Assembly: GCA_021737445.1 (NCBI GenBank) | Contig: JAIPDY010000056.1 | Coordinates: 1 to 15,677, forward strand | Direction of reading: 5' to 3' | Source of the DNA: Desulfotignum sp. | GTDB lineage: Bacteria; Desulfobacterota; Desulfobacteria; Desulfobacterales; Desulfobacteraceae | DNA length: 15,677 nt | In this document: positions 1 through 6,225 of the stretch, in pieces | How positions within the stretch are numbered: the first letter of the stretch is position 1 | Layout: each line of letters begins with the position of its first letter | Made by a program: the position numbers and the translations under genes | Notes under the pieces: model-generated | What the model was told of the DNA's origin: nothing | Databases searched by the model: none | What the model saw: only the letters and a program-made list of their open reading frames with translations

Positions 1-132
1 AAAATTCCACCACCAGATATATTGGGGTCCCCATATGGCCAGGCAATAATACGCCATGGCACCGACAAATGGGTTTCGCAATGTCTGCAAGCCCGTGCCC
101 AGTATGGCTGCAAACAGTATCAGCTTTCCCAT
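1..132 (-). CDS. O-antigen ligase/polymerase-like membrane protein, 5' end only
   Basis: The first 44 codons of a gene that runs off the left edge of the window. Reading the minus strand from the ATG at 132 gives an uninterrupted frame. It starts MGKLILFAAILGTG (a hydrophobic segment), continues with LRNPFVGAMAYYCLAI and ends in an aromatic stretch GPQYIWWWNF. A short hydrophobic start, an RNPFVG-type turn and a second hydrophobic segment followed by aromatic residues resemble the N-termini of O-antigen ligase/Wzy-like proteins, including the exosortase-A-associated ligase. An AAAAGG ribosome-binding site lies 5 nt before the ATG, and an in-frame stop just upstream rules out an earlier start. 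It follows the sulfotransferase at 229-1140 by 96 nt. A polymerase or ligase would fit a locus that already has a flippase. The family call rests on 44 residues only, so another polytopic membrane protein is possible. Confidence 0.6.
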   Translation of the reverse strand, partial: MGKLILFAAILGTGLQTLRNPFVGAMAYYCLAIWGPQYIWWWNF

Positions 133-142
133 GTATGCCTTT

Positions 143-155
143 TGTCAATTTGACA
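143..155. promoter_or_regulatory. TGTCA-N3-TGACA palindrome before the membrane-protein gene
   Basis: A perfect inverted repeat with 6-nt arms (tgtcaa / ttgaca) around one central base lies 10 nt upstream of the ATG at 132, just upstream of its AAAAGG ribosome-binding site. It could be an operator for a dimeric regulator. A palindrome this short can occur by chance in AT-rich spacer, and no regulator gene is present in the window. Confidence 0.2.
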
Positions 156-228
156 GCACTGACCATTTTTTTCAGATTTCACAATATTTATCCAGATTTT
201 TCCCAAATAACCGCCTCATTCTTGGAAT

Positions 229-1140
229 CTAACGGTACCCATAGGATTCATTTAATTTTCCACATTTGGAATAAAACAGTTTCAGATGGGATTTTGATAA
301 TTTTCGTTTCCAGGAATCATCATGCTTTTTAATTTTTCCATCAAATTTATGCCGCATGGAATTTCCCACGATATGTCTGTGGAGAAAATTTGCATAGTCT
401 ATTGTTGAAAAATCGGTCACCCCGCAAAATTCAAATAAGGCTTTTTTATATTTTTCAGGATTGTCACACAGATCTTCCAGGCGTATCTGTAAAAAATTCT
501 CGTCTTTTAAAAAATTCTTTTTTATTATTTCAATATTTCTGTTTCCCCATTTCCATGCAGCCACGGCCTGTTCCGGCGAATATTTTTCGCGCTCAACAAG
601 AGAGTTCATCACTGCTCTGCCATCCCTTATCAGAGAAATGACCCTTAAATTTATGTCTGGTTGCTGTGCAAGAAATTTTATCTGATATGGATTTTTACTT
701 GTATCAAGAAAGATATCTGTGCCTTCTATTTCACATAATATCCTGGAAAGAGCTAAATATTTTGAAAGTCTTTTCTGGACGACCTTGTTATACCGGGATG
801 ATCTGAAAAAGAAATTCACTGCCATATCGATTTTTTTAATGGGAAAATTGTAATAAAAAAGATCTTCCAGCTTATCTTTATTATGTTCAGGCTGGAGGTT
901 GATTCCCAAATTTCCAATATTAAAATCCAATCCATGTTCCCGGGTTTTTCTGGACCAGTTTTCCCAAAATTTGCAATGATCGTACTTTTTACCACAGGCG
1001 CACAATCCTTTTTTTGGAAAACCGATCGAAAATTCACCCACAGTTGATATTTCCGGGTGGGCACCAAGAATGCACGCAATTAACGTGGAACCGCTGTGTT
1101 CAACAGAATGGAGATATAAATATCTGATATCTTTATTCAT
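229..1140 (-). CDS. Sulfotransferase family protein (Sulfotransfer_3-like)
   Basis: A 303-residue cytoplasmic enzyme that probably moves sulfate from PAPS to a hydroxyl group, here most likely on a glycan. The N-terminal strand ends in HSGSTL (residues 15-20), the 5'-phosphosulfate-binding P-loop. DTSK lies at 146-149, and RDGRAVMNS (172-180) is the 3'-phosphate-binding segment with its Arg and Ser. GNSMR (259-263) near the C-terminus is typical of this bacterial family. A small Cys cluster (Cys47, Cys49, Cys56, in a CxC...C...FW context) is also seen in many relatives. The frame is open upstream to 1167, but that extension of nine codons is encoded by the repeat at 1150-1181. I therefore start at the ATG at 1140, with AAAGG about 10 nt upstream. 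The gene is clearly AT-rich compared with the GT and asnB genes. It shares only family-level motifs with the sulfotransferase at 3914-5011. The acceptor cannot be told from the sequence. Confidence 0.85.
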   Translation of the reverse strand: MNKDIRYLYLHSVEHSGSTLIACILGAHPEISTVGEFSIGFPKKGLCACGKKYDHCKFWENWSRKTREHGLDFNIGNLGINLQPEHNKDKLEDLFYYNFPIKKIDMAVNFFFRSSRYNKVVQKRLSKYLALSRILCEIEGTDIFLDTSKNPYQIKFLAQQPDINLRVISLIRDGRAVMNSLVEREKYSPEQAVAAWKWGNRNIEIIKKNFLKDENFLQIRLEDLCDNPEKYKKALFEFCGVTDFSTIDYANFLHRHIVGNSMRHKFDGKIKKHDDSWKRKLSKSHLKLFYSKCGKLNESYGYR

Positions 1141-1149
1141 CAATACTAT

Positions 1150-1181
1150 ACCTTTGCACGACCACATCGAGTTCGCCGCGC
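1150..1181. repeat. 32-bp direct repeat, copy A
   Basis: Begins acctttgcacgacca and ends ttcgccgcgc. It matches 3737-3768 in the same orientation at 30 of 32 positions; the differences are at 1165 (c/t) and 1171 (g/t). It lies 10 nt upstream of the sulfotransferase start at 1140. The shared core cctttgcacgacc resembles the terminal repeats of some IS5-like elements, but no transposase or opposite end is visible, so the IS origin is inferred. Confidence 0.8.
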
Positions 1182-1538
1182 GTTGGGGGCGCCACTTGGG
1201 GCCGAATTCGAGAGAAATGACTCTCAGATGTCATACGTGCGGGGGGATGATATTCGGGCGGCAATGAAGGCGCTTGAGTCGAAAATTCAAGAAATTTTAT
1301 CCGCATGTTACAATCCTGGAGAATGCGCTCAATTTTCAAAGGTCTCAATTTGTATACAACATGATCACTTTGTAAAGCTTGGATTATTGTTTTTTTGGAA
1401 CCTACATGGTTCAAAGGCGGAGAATGTTAAGCATGATGGCGCCTTTTATTCCCCTCCAGGCCCATATATTAATGTTGCACCTGTTTTACCGGACAAAGAG
1501 TATAAACCAATTAACATTTGTTTCCATAATACACCCGC
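1182..1538. other. Gene-poor spacer, possible IS remnant
   Basis: About 357 nt between the end of the FRG pseudogene and repeat copy A. I see no convincing gene. On the plus strand a frame of 119 codons opens with TTG at 1183 and stops at 1542, with internal ATGs, but it has no clear ribosome-binding site and no recognisable motif. On the minus strand a 93-codon frame runs through repeat copy A (1133-1414) and is also unfamiliar. The right end of the spacer has acccgcct at 1533-1540. Likely content is decayed mobile-element sequence or the 3' untranslated part of the FRG gene. Confidence 0.4.
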
Positions 1539-2611
1539 CTAAAAAACCAATTGCGATAGAAATTTCTGCTTTGCACCATTGTCCCACTGATTCCAAAACA
1601 AATGCTCATCATTCCTGGAAAAGGAAACCACCGGGGTATCAACAAAGACAAGCCCCTTGTCCCGGCATTTTTGCTCAAGTTCCTGTTCATCTGAGCCGGC
1701 GACAGGATATCTTTTGAAGGCTTTGCGCAAGGCAGTCTTGCTTATTTTTTTGCTGTTTTTGAGCTTTTTGGCCATGTTTATGAGTTTATCCTCAGGGAAC
1801 AAGCTCTTGCCCTGGTTCATGCGGTTATAGATAACTTCAGCTGCCTTGTAATTGTGCCTGAAAAAATGTTGCGTTACCCCCTGCAGGGTATTCAGCTCCT
1901 GACCAGGTTCGAGCTTTAAGGCAAAACCCTTTTGTTCTCCCGGCCTGGGAAAGGGCTGTAAGCCAATAGCTGTAAATTTTTCGGTATACTTTTGGGCAGG
2001 TTTACGTTTTGATCAAAAGGCTCCGGCAGCACTGTGTAGCTGTAAATCACCCCGTAGCCCCCGCTTTTTACAGGGACATATTCACCTTTTACCTTACTGC
2101 AGGTGGCAAAAAAGGCTGCCACCCATTTATCATTTGTAAAATCCATCAAGTCCGTCTTGAGCTCATAGTGTTGGGCCAGCCCCAGGTAGTCAACCTTAAT
2201 GGGGACTGGTTGCTCCTTTCCTTGTATCAGCAAGCCCCGCTCATATATTGATTTCACAAAGGGGTGAGTCTTAAGCAGTAATTCAAATTCTATTGAACGT
2301 AACCGGTCAATGAATATTTCCAATTCATCCCTTGGCTGATTCTTTTCCTTTCTATAGATTGTTGGCAGACACTCAGAATGATAGTCTGTCTGACCCCGAA
2401 AAAAGATATTCACTGTTGAAGAGGTGGGGTGCAAAACATAAGGTCCGTTTGCCGACTCCGGCCTGATCTCAAACTTATCCTCTGCTCCCATATCGCTCAA
2501 GAGAAGGCGCCAGCGTTTATCGTTTCTAAGCTTTTCCTCGCTCTGGGCTATCTTATCCAGAATGTACAATACAGTGTGTAAGTCGTCGATTTCTTTCCGG
2601 CTTAATTGCAT
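1539..2611 (-). pseudogene. FRG-domain protein, split by a -1 frameshift
   Basis: The 5' part (231 codons, 1916-2611) has the FRG signature: FFRGQ at residues 70-74, LAQHYELKTDLMDFT at 145-159 and AAFFA at 165-169. FRG domains (PF08867) have no settled biochemical function. The frame closes at a TAA after FPGRENKRVLP. In the -1 frame, starting at the AAA/GGG run at 1950-1955, an open frame continues with PRPGEQKGFALKLEPGQ and NTLQGVTQHFFRHNY to the stop at 1539. That is the C-terminal extension expected of FRG proteins. The rejoined product would be about 357 residues. One missing T in CCCTTTTCCC (minus strand) explains the break; a sequencing error is also possible. The crossing point CCCTTTC fits the X-XXY-YYZ slippage pattern, so programmed frameshifting is an outside possibility. 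The ATG at 2611 follows the TPR gene stop by 16 nt, so the two genes are probably cotranscribed. Confidence 0.75.
1949..1955 (-). other. Frameshift point, CCCTTTC heptamer
   Basis: On the minus strand the zero-frame codons are CCT TTC and the -1 codons are CCC TTT. This is where the FRG reading frame passes from the first part to the second. No Shine-Dalgarno-like stimulator is evident upstream and only weak short stems lie downstream, so mutation or sequencing error is more likely than programmed slippage. Confidence 0.6.
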
Positions 2612-2627
2612 GGATTACAGGAAAGCC

Positions 2628-3707
2628 CTAACCACTATCGGCGCTACTGGCTTGATTTAACTTACCTATTGAATCTATCGCATTAAGAAGATCCTGACTT
2701 TGCCCTTCAATCAACTTATCTCCAATCGCTTTTGACATCTCAAGTGCTTTCTGTCCATATTTCTCAGCTTTCTGCATGTTTGAGAGATTATAATAGCTGG
2801 AACCAAGCATCTCCAGACTTTCAGCCTGACCTTTTTTGTCCTCGGCCTGGGCATAAAAGCGATGGAGCTTCCGGGCATAATCGATGGCCTGTTCAAACTT
2901 CTCTTCCCGGTTGCTTATGCAATATTTGAGTCTGAACAGAAAAAAACGCCAAGGGCTTTCCTCGGGAATCATGGACTGAATGCGATTGATAAGTTCTTTG
3001 GACTTATCCACCATACCCAAAGACAAATAAGTGTTGGCCCTTTCATATATGGCTTCTATAAGCCCCGGCTTATATTCAATTTCCCTGAAATACCTCTCAG
3101 CCTGCCGAAAATGATCTATGGCCAGATGCAAATAACCGCCTTCCAGGAAAATTTGAGGATCAGCCCTGAAAATGTAGCCAAGACGAATCAGTGCCCTGCC
3201 TTCCCTTTGCTTGTTCTGGCTTTGCCTGCTAAGCAGGAGGGCTTTGCTAACTGCCTTAACAGCCTGTGACCACTGCCCTTTTCTGAGCAGGATTTGTCCC
3301 AGCGTCAAATATTCCTCACTCAGCAGCAGGTTGTTTGTTTGCTTTTTATAAAGTCCAATTGCCCTTTGAACATCTTTTAGAGCCTGGGAATAATCACTTA
3401 AATTCAAGTAGCTATTTGCAAGATTGCTGGCTACCTTAGCCTCTATCTCCCGTTGCTTTTGCTTTTTGATTATTGCCTGTGCCTTATGGCAACATTCTAT
3501 ACTTTCCCAAAACCTGCCGCTATTATTGTATATCGATGAAAGATTCAAATAGTATACAGCCCATTTACTATTCTTGGAATGAAGTCGTGATAAGGGCTTA
3601 TACGCTACTTGCAAATGCCTATAAGCAGAAGTGAGATCGTAGTTGTTCAGAGCCTCTATGCACTTGTTAAAATGTGTATCTATAGAAGGGTAAAAGCTTA
3701 TGCGCAT
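2628..3707 (-). CDS. Tetratricopeptide-repeat protein
   Basis: A soluble, helical protein of 359 residues from the ATG at 3707. At least six TPR-like helix pairs can be read, roughly at residues 49-82, 89-122, 129-162, 169-210, 216-245 and 295-329. Typical positions are ANSYLNLSDYSQAL, LGQILLRKGQWSQAV and LGSSYYNLSNMQKAE. It has no signal peptide, membrane segment or catalytic domain, so it is probably a protein-binding scaffold. The frame is open 15 codons further, to an ATG at 3752, but those first codons lie in the repeat at 3737-3768 and have no ribosome-binding site; neither start has a good one. The gene may have lost an N-terminal domain when the repeat arrived, because TPR arrays often follow a kinase, NTPase or protease domain. 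It lies 16 nt upstream of the FRG gene and likely works with it. Confidence 0.75.
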   Translation of the reverse strand: MRISFYPSIDTHFNKCIEALNNYDLTSAYRHLQVAYKPLSRLHSKNSKWAVYYLNLSSIYNNSGRFWESIECCHKAQAIIKKQKQREIEAKVASNLANSYLNLSDYSQALKDVQRAIGLYKKQTNNLLLSEEYLTLGQILLRKGQWSQAVKAVSKALLLSRQSQNKQREGRALIRLGYIFRADPQIFLEGGYLHLAIDHFRQAERYFREIEYKPGLIEAIYERANTYLSLGMVDKSKELINRIQSMIPEESPWRFFLFRLKYCISNREEKFEQAIDYARKLHRFYAQAEDKKGQAESLEMLGSSYYNLSNMQKAEKYGQKALEMSKAIGDKLIEGQSQDLLNAIDSIGKLNQASSADSG

Positions 3708-3736
3708 TGGTCCTGTTTGCCTATGTATGATCTGAG

Positions 3737-3768
3737 ACCTTTGCACGACCATATCGATTTCGCCGCGC
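3737..3768. repeat. 32-bp direct repeat, copy B
   Basis: The partner of 1150-1181, 2,587 nt away in the same orientation, with two mismatches. Here it is preceded by gag, giving gagacctttgcacgacc, which looks like the terminal repeat of some IS5-like elements. It overlaps the extended reading frame of the TPR gene and lies 29 nt before the TPR start chosen here. Confidence 0.8.
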
Positions 3769-3838
3769 CGGAATTGCCATCTTGACTGCTACTTTACTTT
3801 CTGTCTCCATCATATTTTTACTTAAAATCAAAATGCTA

Positions 3839-3854
3839 CCCGCCTAAAGGCGGG
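3839..3854 (-). terminator. Possible terminator after the polysaccharide operon
   Basis: A 6-bp all-GC stem (cccgcc / ggcggg) with a TAAA loop lies 59 nt past the stop codon of the sulfotransferase at 3914-5011. On the minus strand it is followed by TAGCATTTTGATTTT, a broken T-tract, so termination may be partial. A 10-bp palindrome, ggtttaaacc (3855-3864), adjoins it on the upstream side of the transcript. It could separate the main operon from the TPR/FRG cassette. Confidence 0.4.
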
Positions 3855-3913
3855 GGTTTAAACCTTTAACAGAAACAATTAATTACATTGATCATATAAA
3901 CCAATTTGAAACT

Positions 3914-5011
3914 TCAACGATAATATTTTTCTATCAGACATTCACATTTTGATTCAATTTGTCTAAACCATGAATCGGAAATTGATGGTTTCCATTTTTC
4001 AATTAAGGATTTATTTACTAATTTATCAAGAATTGTTTCATCTATCAATTCGATATTCAAACAATTGCATACCAAATCCATTTGAACTTTCGGGTCATCA
4101 ACAATACGTTCAAAGGGAATAGAAATATCGGAAAATTTTATTCCAAAACAATATGATAATTTCCAGATCAAAAAAAATAATTCATAAGCATATTTTAAAT
4201 CTTTTTTATCCAGAAATGGAAAAAAATATTTTAAATCTTCACCCCATGAATTTAAATAAAACCTGTCAATTGAGTCTAACTCTTTAATTTCAGCATAAAT
4301 ACAGGAAATATTTTGTTCTCCGATAAATGAGCACCATTGATCTCTTGGGTTTCGAAAGATATGGATGATTGATGAGTCTGGATAATTCGCCTTGATCCAA
4401 GGCAACCGAAAATCGATTCTATTAAATTGAAGAACTGGTATATTTTTAGCTCGTTCAATCAAAATATCAATATATTGTTTCATCCTGGGATTCCAAGAAC
4501 TGCCTGACATATAAAGGTCACGATCTATCCAAGATTCCTGATAAACTGAGCTTAATGCTTCAAGCCCGTCATATTCTCTCCAATAGTTATCAACACCTAT
4601 GTGAGTTACGTCTGTGTTTTTTCCTCTGATTGACGGGTCAAACCATCGCCTTTCATTAAAAGGCTCATAATAGGCTGTAAAAGATTGAACTTGCCTGAAT
4701 ATGTTCCATAAAAGCGTTGTACCGCTTCGAAACCGGCCTGTTATAAAAATGGTTTTTCTACAAGAACACATATCAGCCGGTATATCAGATGACCTGCCCA
4801 ATTCAGGATAATTTTGATAGGCATGGTTGAGCAGGAATGATTTATCAAGTTCAGGTAAAACCAGTTGATTATTCAATGTCTGATTTATTATAGACCTGAA
4901 TTCATCTGTTTTGGCCAATCTGTTTAAAAAAGAGAAAAAAAACGTTCTCAAAAAAGGCCTGATTTGTTTCTTATACAAAGGTATTAATCTCCAGGCAGAA
5001 TCTATTGACAT
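3914..5011 (-). CDS. Sulfotransferase family protein
   Basis: A 365-residue probable PAPS-dependent sulfotransferase. TGRFRSGTT (residues 91-99) is the 5'-phosphosulfate-binding loop. IIHIFRNPRDQWCSF, with Arg220 and Ser228, is the 3'-phosphate-binding segment at the usual spacing. YEPFNE (115-120), just after the P-loop helix, is common in this group. The first 80 residues precede the catalytic fold; they include FLRTFFFSFL (about 20-29), which is hydrophobic but too short and charge-flanked to be a clear membrane anchor. The start at 5011 overlaps the stop of the upstream GT4 by 10 nt, so it is translated as part of the operon and probably acts on the same glycan or its lipid-linked precursor. 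The gene is AT-rich with long A/T runs, unlike the GC-richer genes upstream, which suggests separate acquisition. Its closest family and acceptor are not known. Confidence 0.85.
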   Translation of the reverse strand: MSIDSAWRLIPLYKKQIRPFLRTFFFSFLNRLAKTDEFRSIINQTLNNQLVLPELDKSFLLNHAYQNYPELGRSSDIPADMCSCRKTIFITGRFRSGTTLLWNIFRQVQSFTAYYEPFNERRWFDPSIRGKNTDVTHIGVDNYWREYDGLEALSSVYQESWIDRDLYMSGSSWNPRMKQYIDILIERAKNIPVLQFNRIDFRLPWIKANYPDSSIIHIFRNPRDQWCSFIGEQNISCIYAEIKELDSIDRFYLNSWGEDLKYFFPFLDKKDLKYAYELFFLIWKLSYCFGIKFSDISIPFERIVDDPKVQMDLVCNCLNIELIDETILDKLVNKSLIEKWKPSISDSWFRQIESKCECLIEKYYR

Positions 5012-6195
5012 ACACCAGTATTTTCCAGCCGGCTTATTGTTTCATAAGTTTGTTTTGCAATTTGATACCAATCATTTTTCTGAGCCCAGATTTTGCCGGA
5101 TTCACCCATTTTCCGTCGGATCTGTTCATTTTCGATCAAAAATTTAATTGCATCTTTAAGTTCAGAAAAGTTGTTTCCATCAACGACCAAACCCGTCTTT
5201 CCATCCTGAACCGCTTCTTGTTGTCCACCGGTATTGCCTGCTATGGAGGGTATTCCTGCGGCGGCAGCCTCAATAAAGACAATCCCGAACCCTTCGAGCA
5301 TGGATCCGGCCTGGACCGACGGCATCACATGAATATCTGAAATCAAAAAAATAGATATCCTTTCCTCTTCGGACACATGGCCTGTGAAATGAACAAATCT
5401 GTCCAGATTCAGGTCTTTGACCCTTTTTTTCAATCGGGATTTTTCCTCACCATCGCTTCCGACAATATAAGCCACATTGAATCCTTGTTTTCGCAACACA
5501 TCCACGGATTCAATCACCTTCAGATGATTTTTTCTAGGTTCCATGCGGGCCATGGTACATAAAATAACGGTGTCTTCAGGCCAGTCAAACGTGGCTCTGA
5601 ATTTCTTCAACCGGCTCTTTTTCATGTCAAAGGCGTTTGCATCCACTCCCGGATGGATACATGCCACAGGCCCGGATGGTGAAAAAGACCTTAGCAGGTT
5701 TTTTGTGGATTGACTGTTGACGATCACCTGATCTGAATTCTGGTACACCCATCTGGCAGCCAAAGACAATTGCCTGCTGGTCTGTGCAGTCAGGATCTCC
5801 TCTCCATGGGCATAGGTGATAACCGAGATTTTTTTGGGACTTGTTTTTTTTAAAAGAACCGCTGGAATAGCTTCCGGAAATGCCCTGAGGCAATGAATTC
5901 TGGTTGTGTCATTTGCTGTATATGTTTTAAGTTTTTTATAAATATGCCATAGTTTTCTTATAAACTGAAAATCAAAAAAATCGATGTTTTCAATTTTCAG
6001 ATCGTATCTTTCAATACATAATTCACCGTGATCATTTGAATCAAAAACAACCTGTTTTTCACCCAGAATCGGGTCGAAAGAATAATCCTGAACCAACGCT
6101 GTAACCGGGGTGGGCCACCGTTTGTAAACTTCATACAGCCATTTGTGGGCACCGCCGATTTCCGGAAAAAAATCTTGGGCAATAATGATATCCAT
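5002..6195 (-). CDS. GT4-family glycosyltransferase
   Basis: A 397-residue retaining glycosyltransferase with two Rossmann-like halves (GT-B fold), expected to add a nucleotide-activated sugar to a lipid-linked oligosaccharide at the inner face of the membrane. Residues 10-17 (FPEIGGAH) form the glycine loop of the N-terminal domain. MARMEPRKNH (215-224) holds the phosphate-binding Arg217 and Lys222. EGFGIVFIEAAAAGIPSIAG (301-320) is the EX7E motif with Glu301 and Glu309. Length and motif spacing are normal. The start at 6195 lies 30 nt after the flippase stop, with GGGGA 13 nt upstream. The sugar donor cannot be assigned; the PimB/WbaZ-like layout is generic. Base composition is lower in GC than the genes further upstream. 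Confidence 0.85.
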   Translation of the reverse strand: MDIIIAQDFFPEIGGAHKWLYEVYKRWPTPVTALVQDYSFDPILGEKQVVFDSNDHGELCIERYDLKIENIDFFDFQFIRKLWHIYKKLKTYTANDTTRIHCLRAFPEAIPAVLLKKTSPKKISVITYAHGEEILTAQTSRQLSLAARWVYQNSDQVIVNSQSTKNLLRSFSPSGPVACIHPGVDANAFDMKKSRLKKFRATFDWPEDTVILCTMARMEPRKNHLKVIESVDVLRKQGFNVAYIVGSDGEEKSRLKKRVKDLNLDRFVHFTGHVSEEERISIFLISDIHVMPSVQAGSMLEGFGIVFIEAAAAGIPSIAGNTGGQQEAVQDGKTGLVVDGNNFSELKDAIKFLIENEQIRRKMGESGKIWAQKNDWYQIAKQTYETISRLENTGVCQ

Positions 6196-6225
6196 CAGTT
6201 TATATTTTTCCCCGGACAGGTGATT

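Noticed and set aside
69..332. Plus-strand 87-codon frame at the left edge
   Set aside because: It overlaps both the membrane-protein start and the sulfotransferase 3' end on the opposite strand and has no ribosome-binding site or motif.
1183..1542. Plus-strand 119-codon frame as a real gene
   Set aside because: TTG start, no ribosome-binding site, no recognisable family and opposite to every neighbour; kept only as a low-interest observation.
1533..3848. Shared 11-mer acccgcctaaa at 1533-1543 and 3838-3848 as a second end of the repeat element
   Set aside because: Many 11-base matches are expected by chance in a window this long, the distances from the 32-bp repeats differ (383 versus 101 nt), and the flanks do not match.
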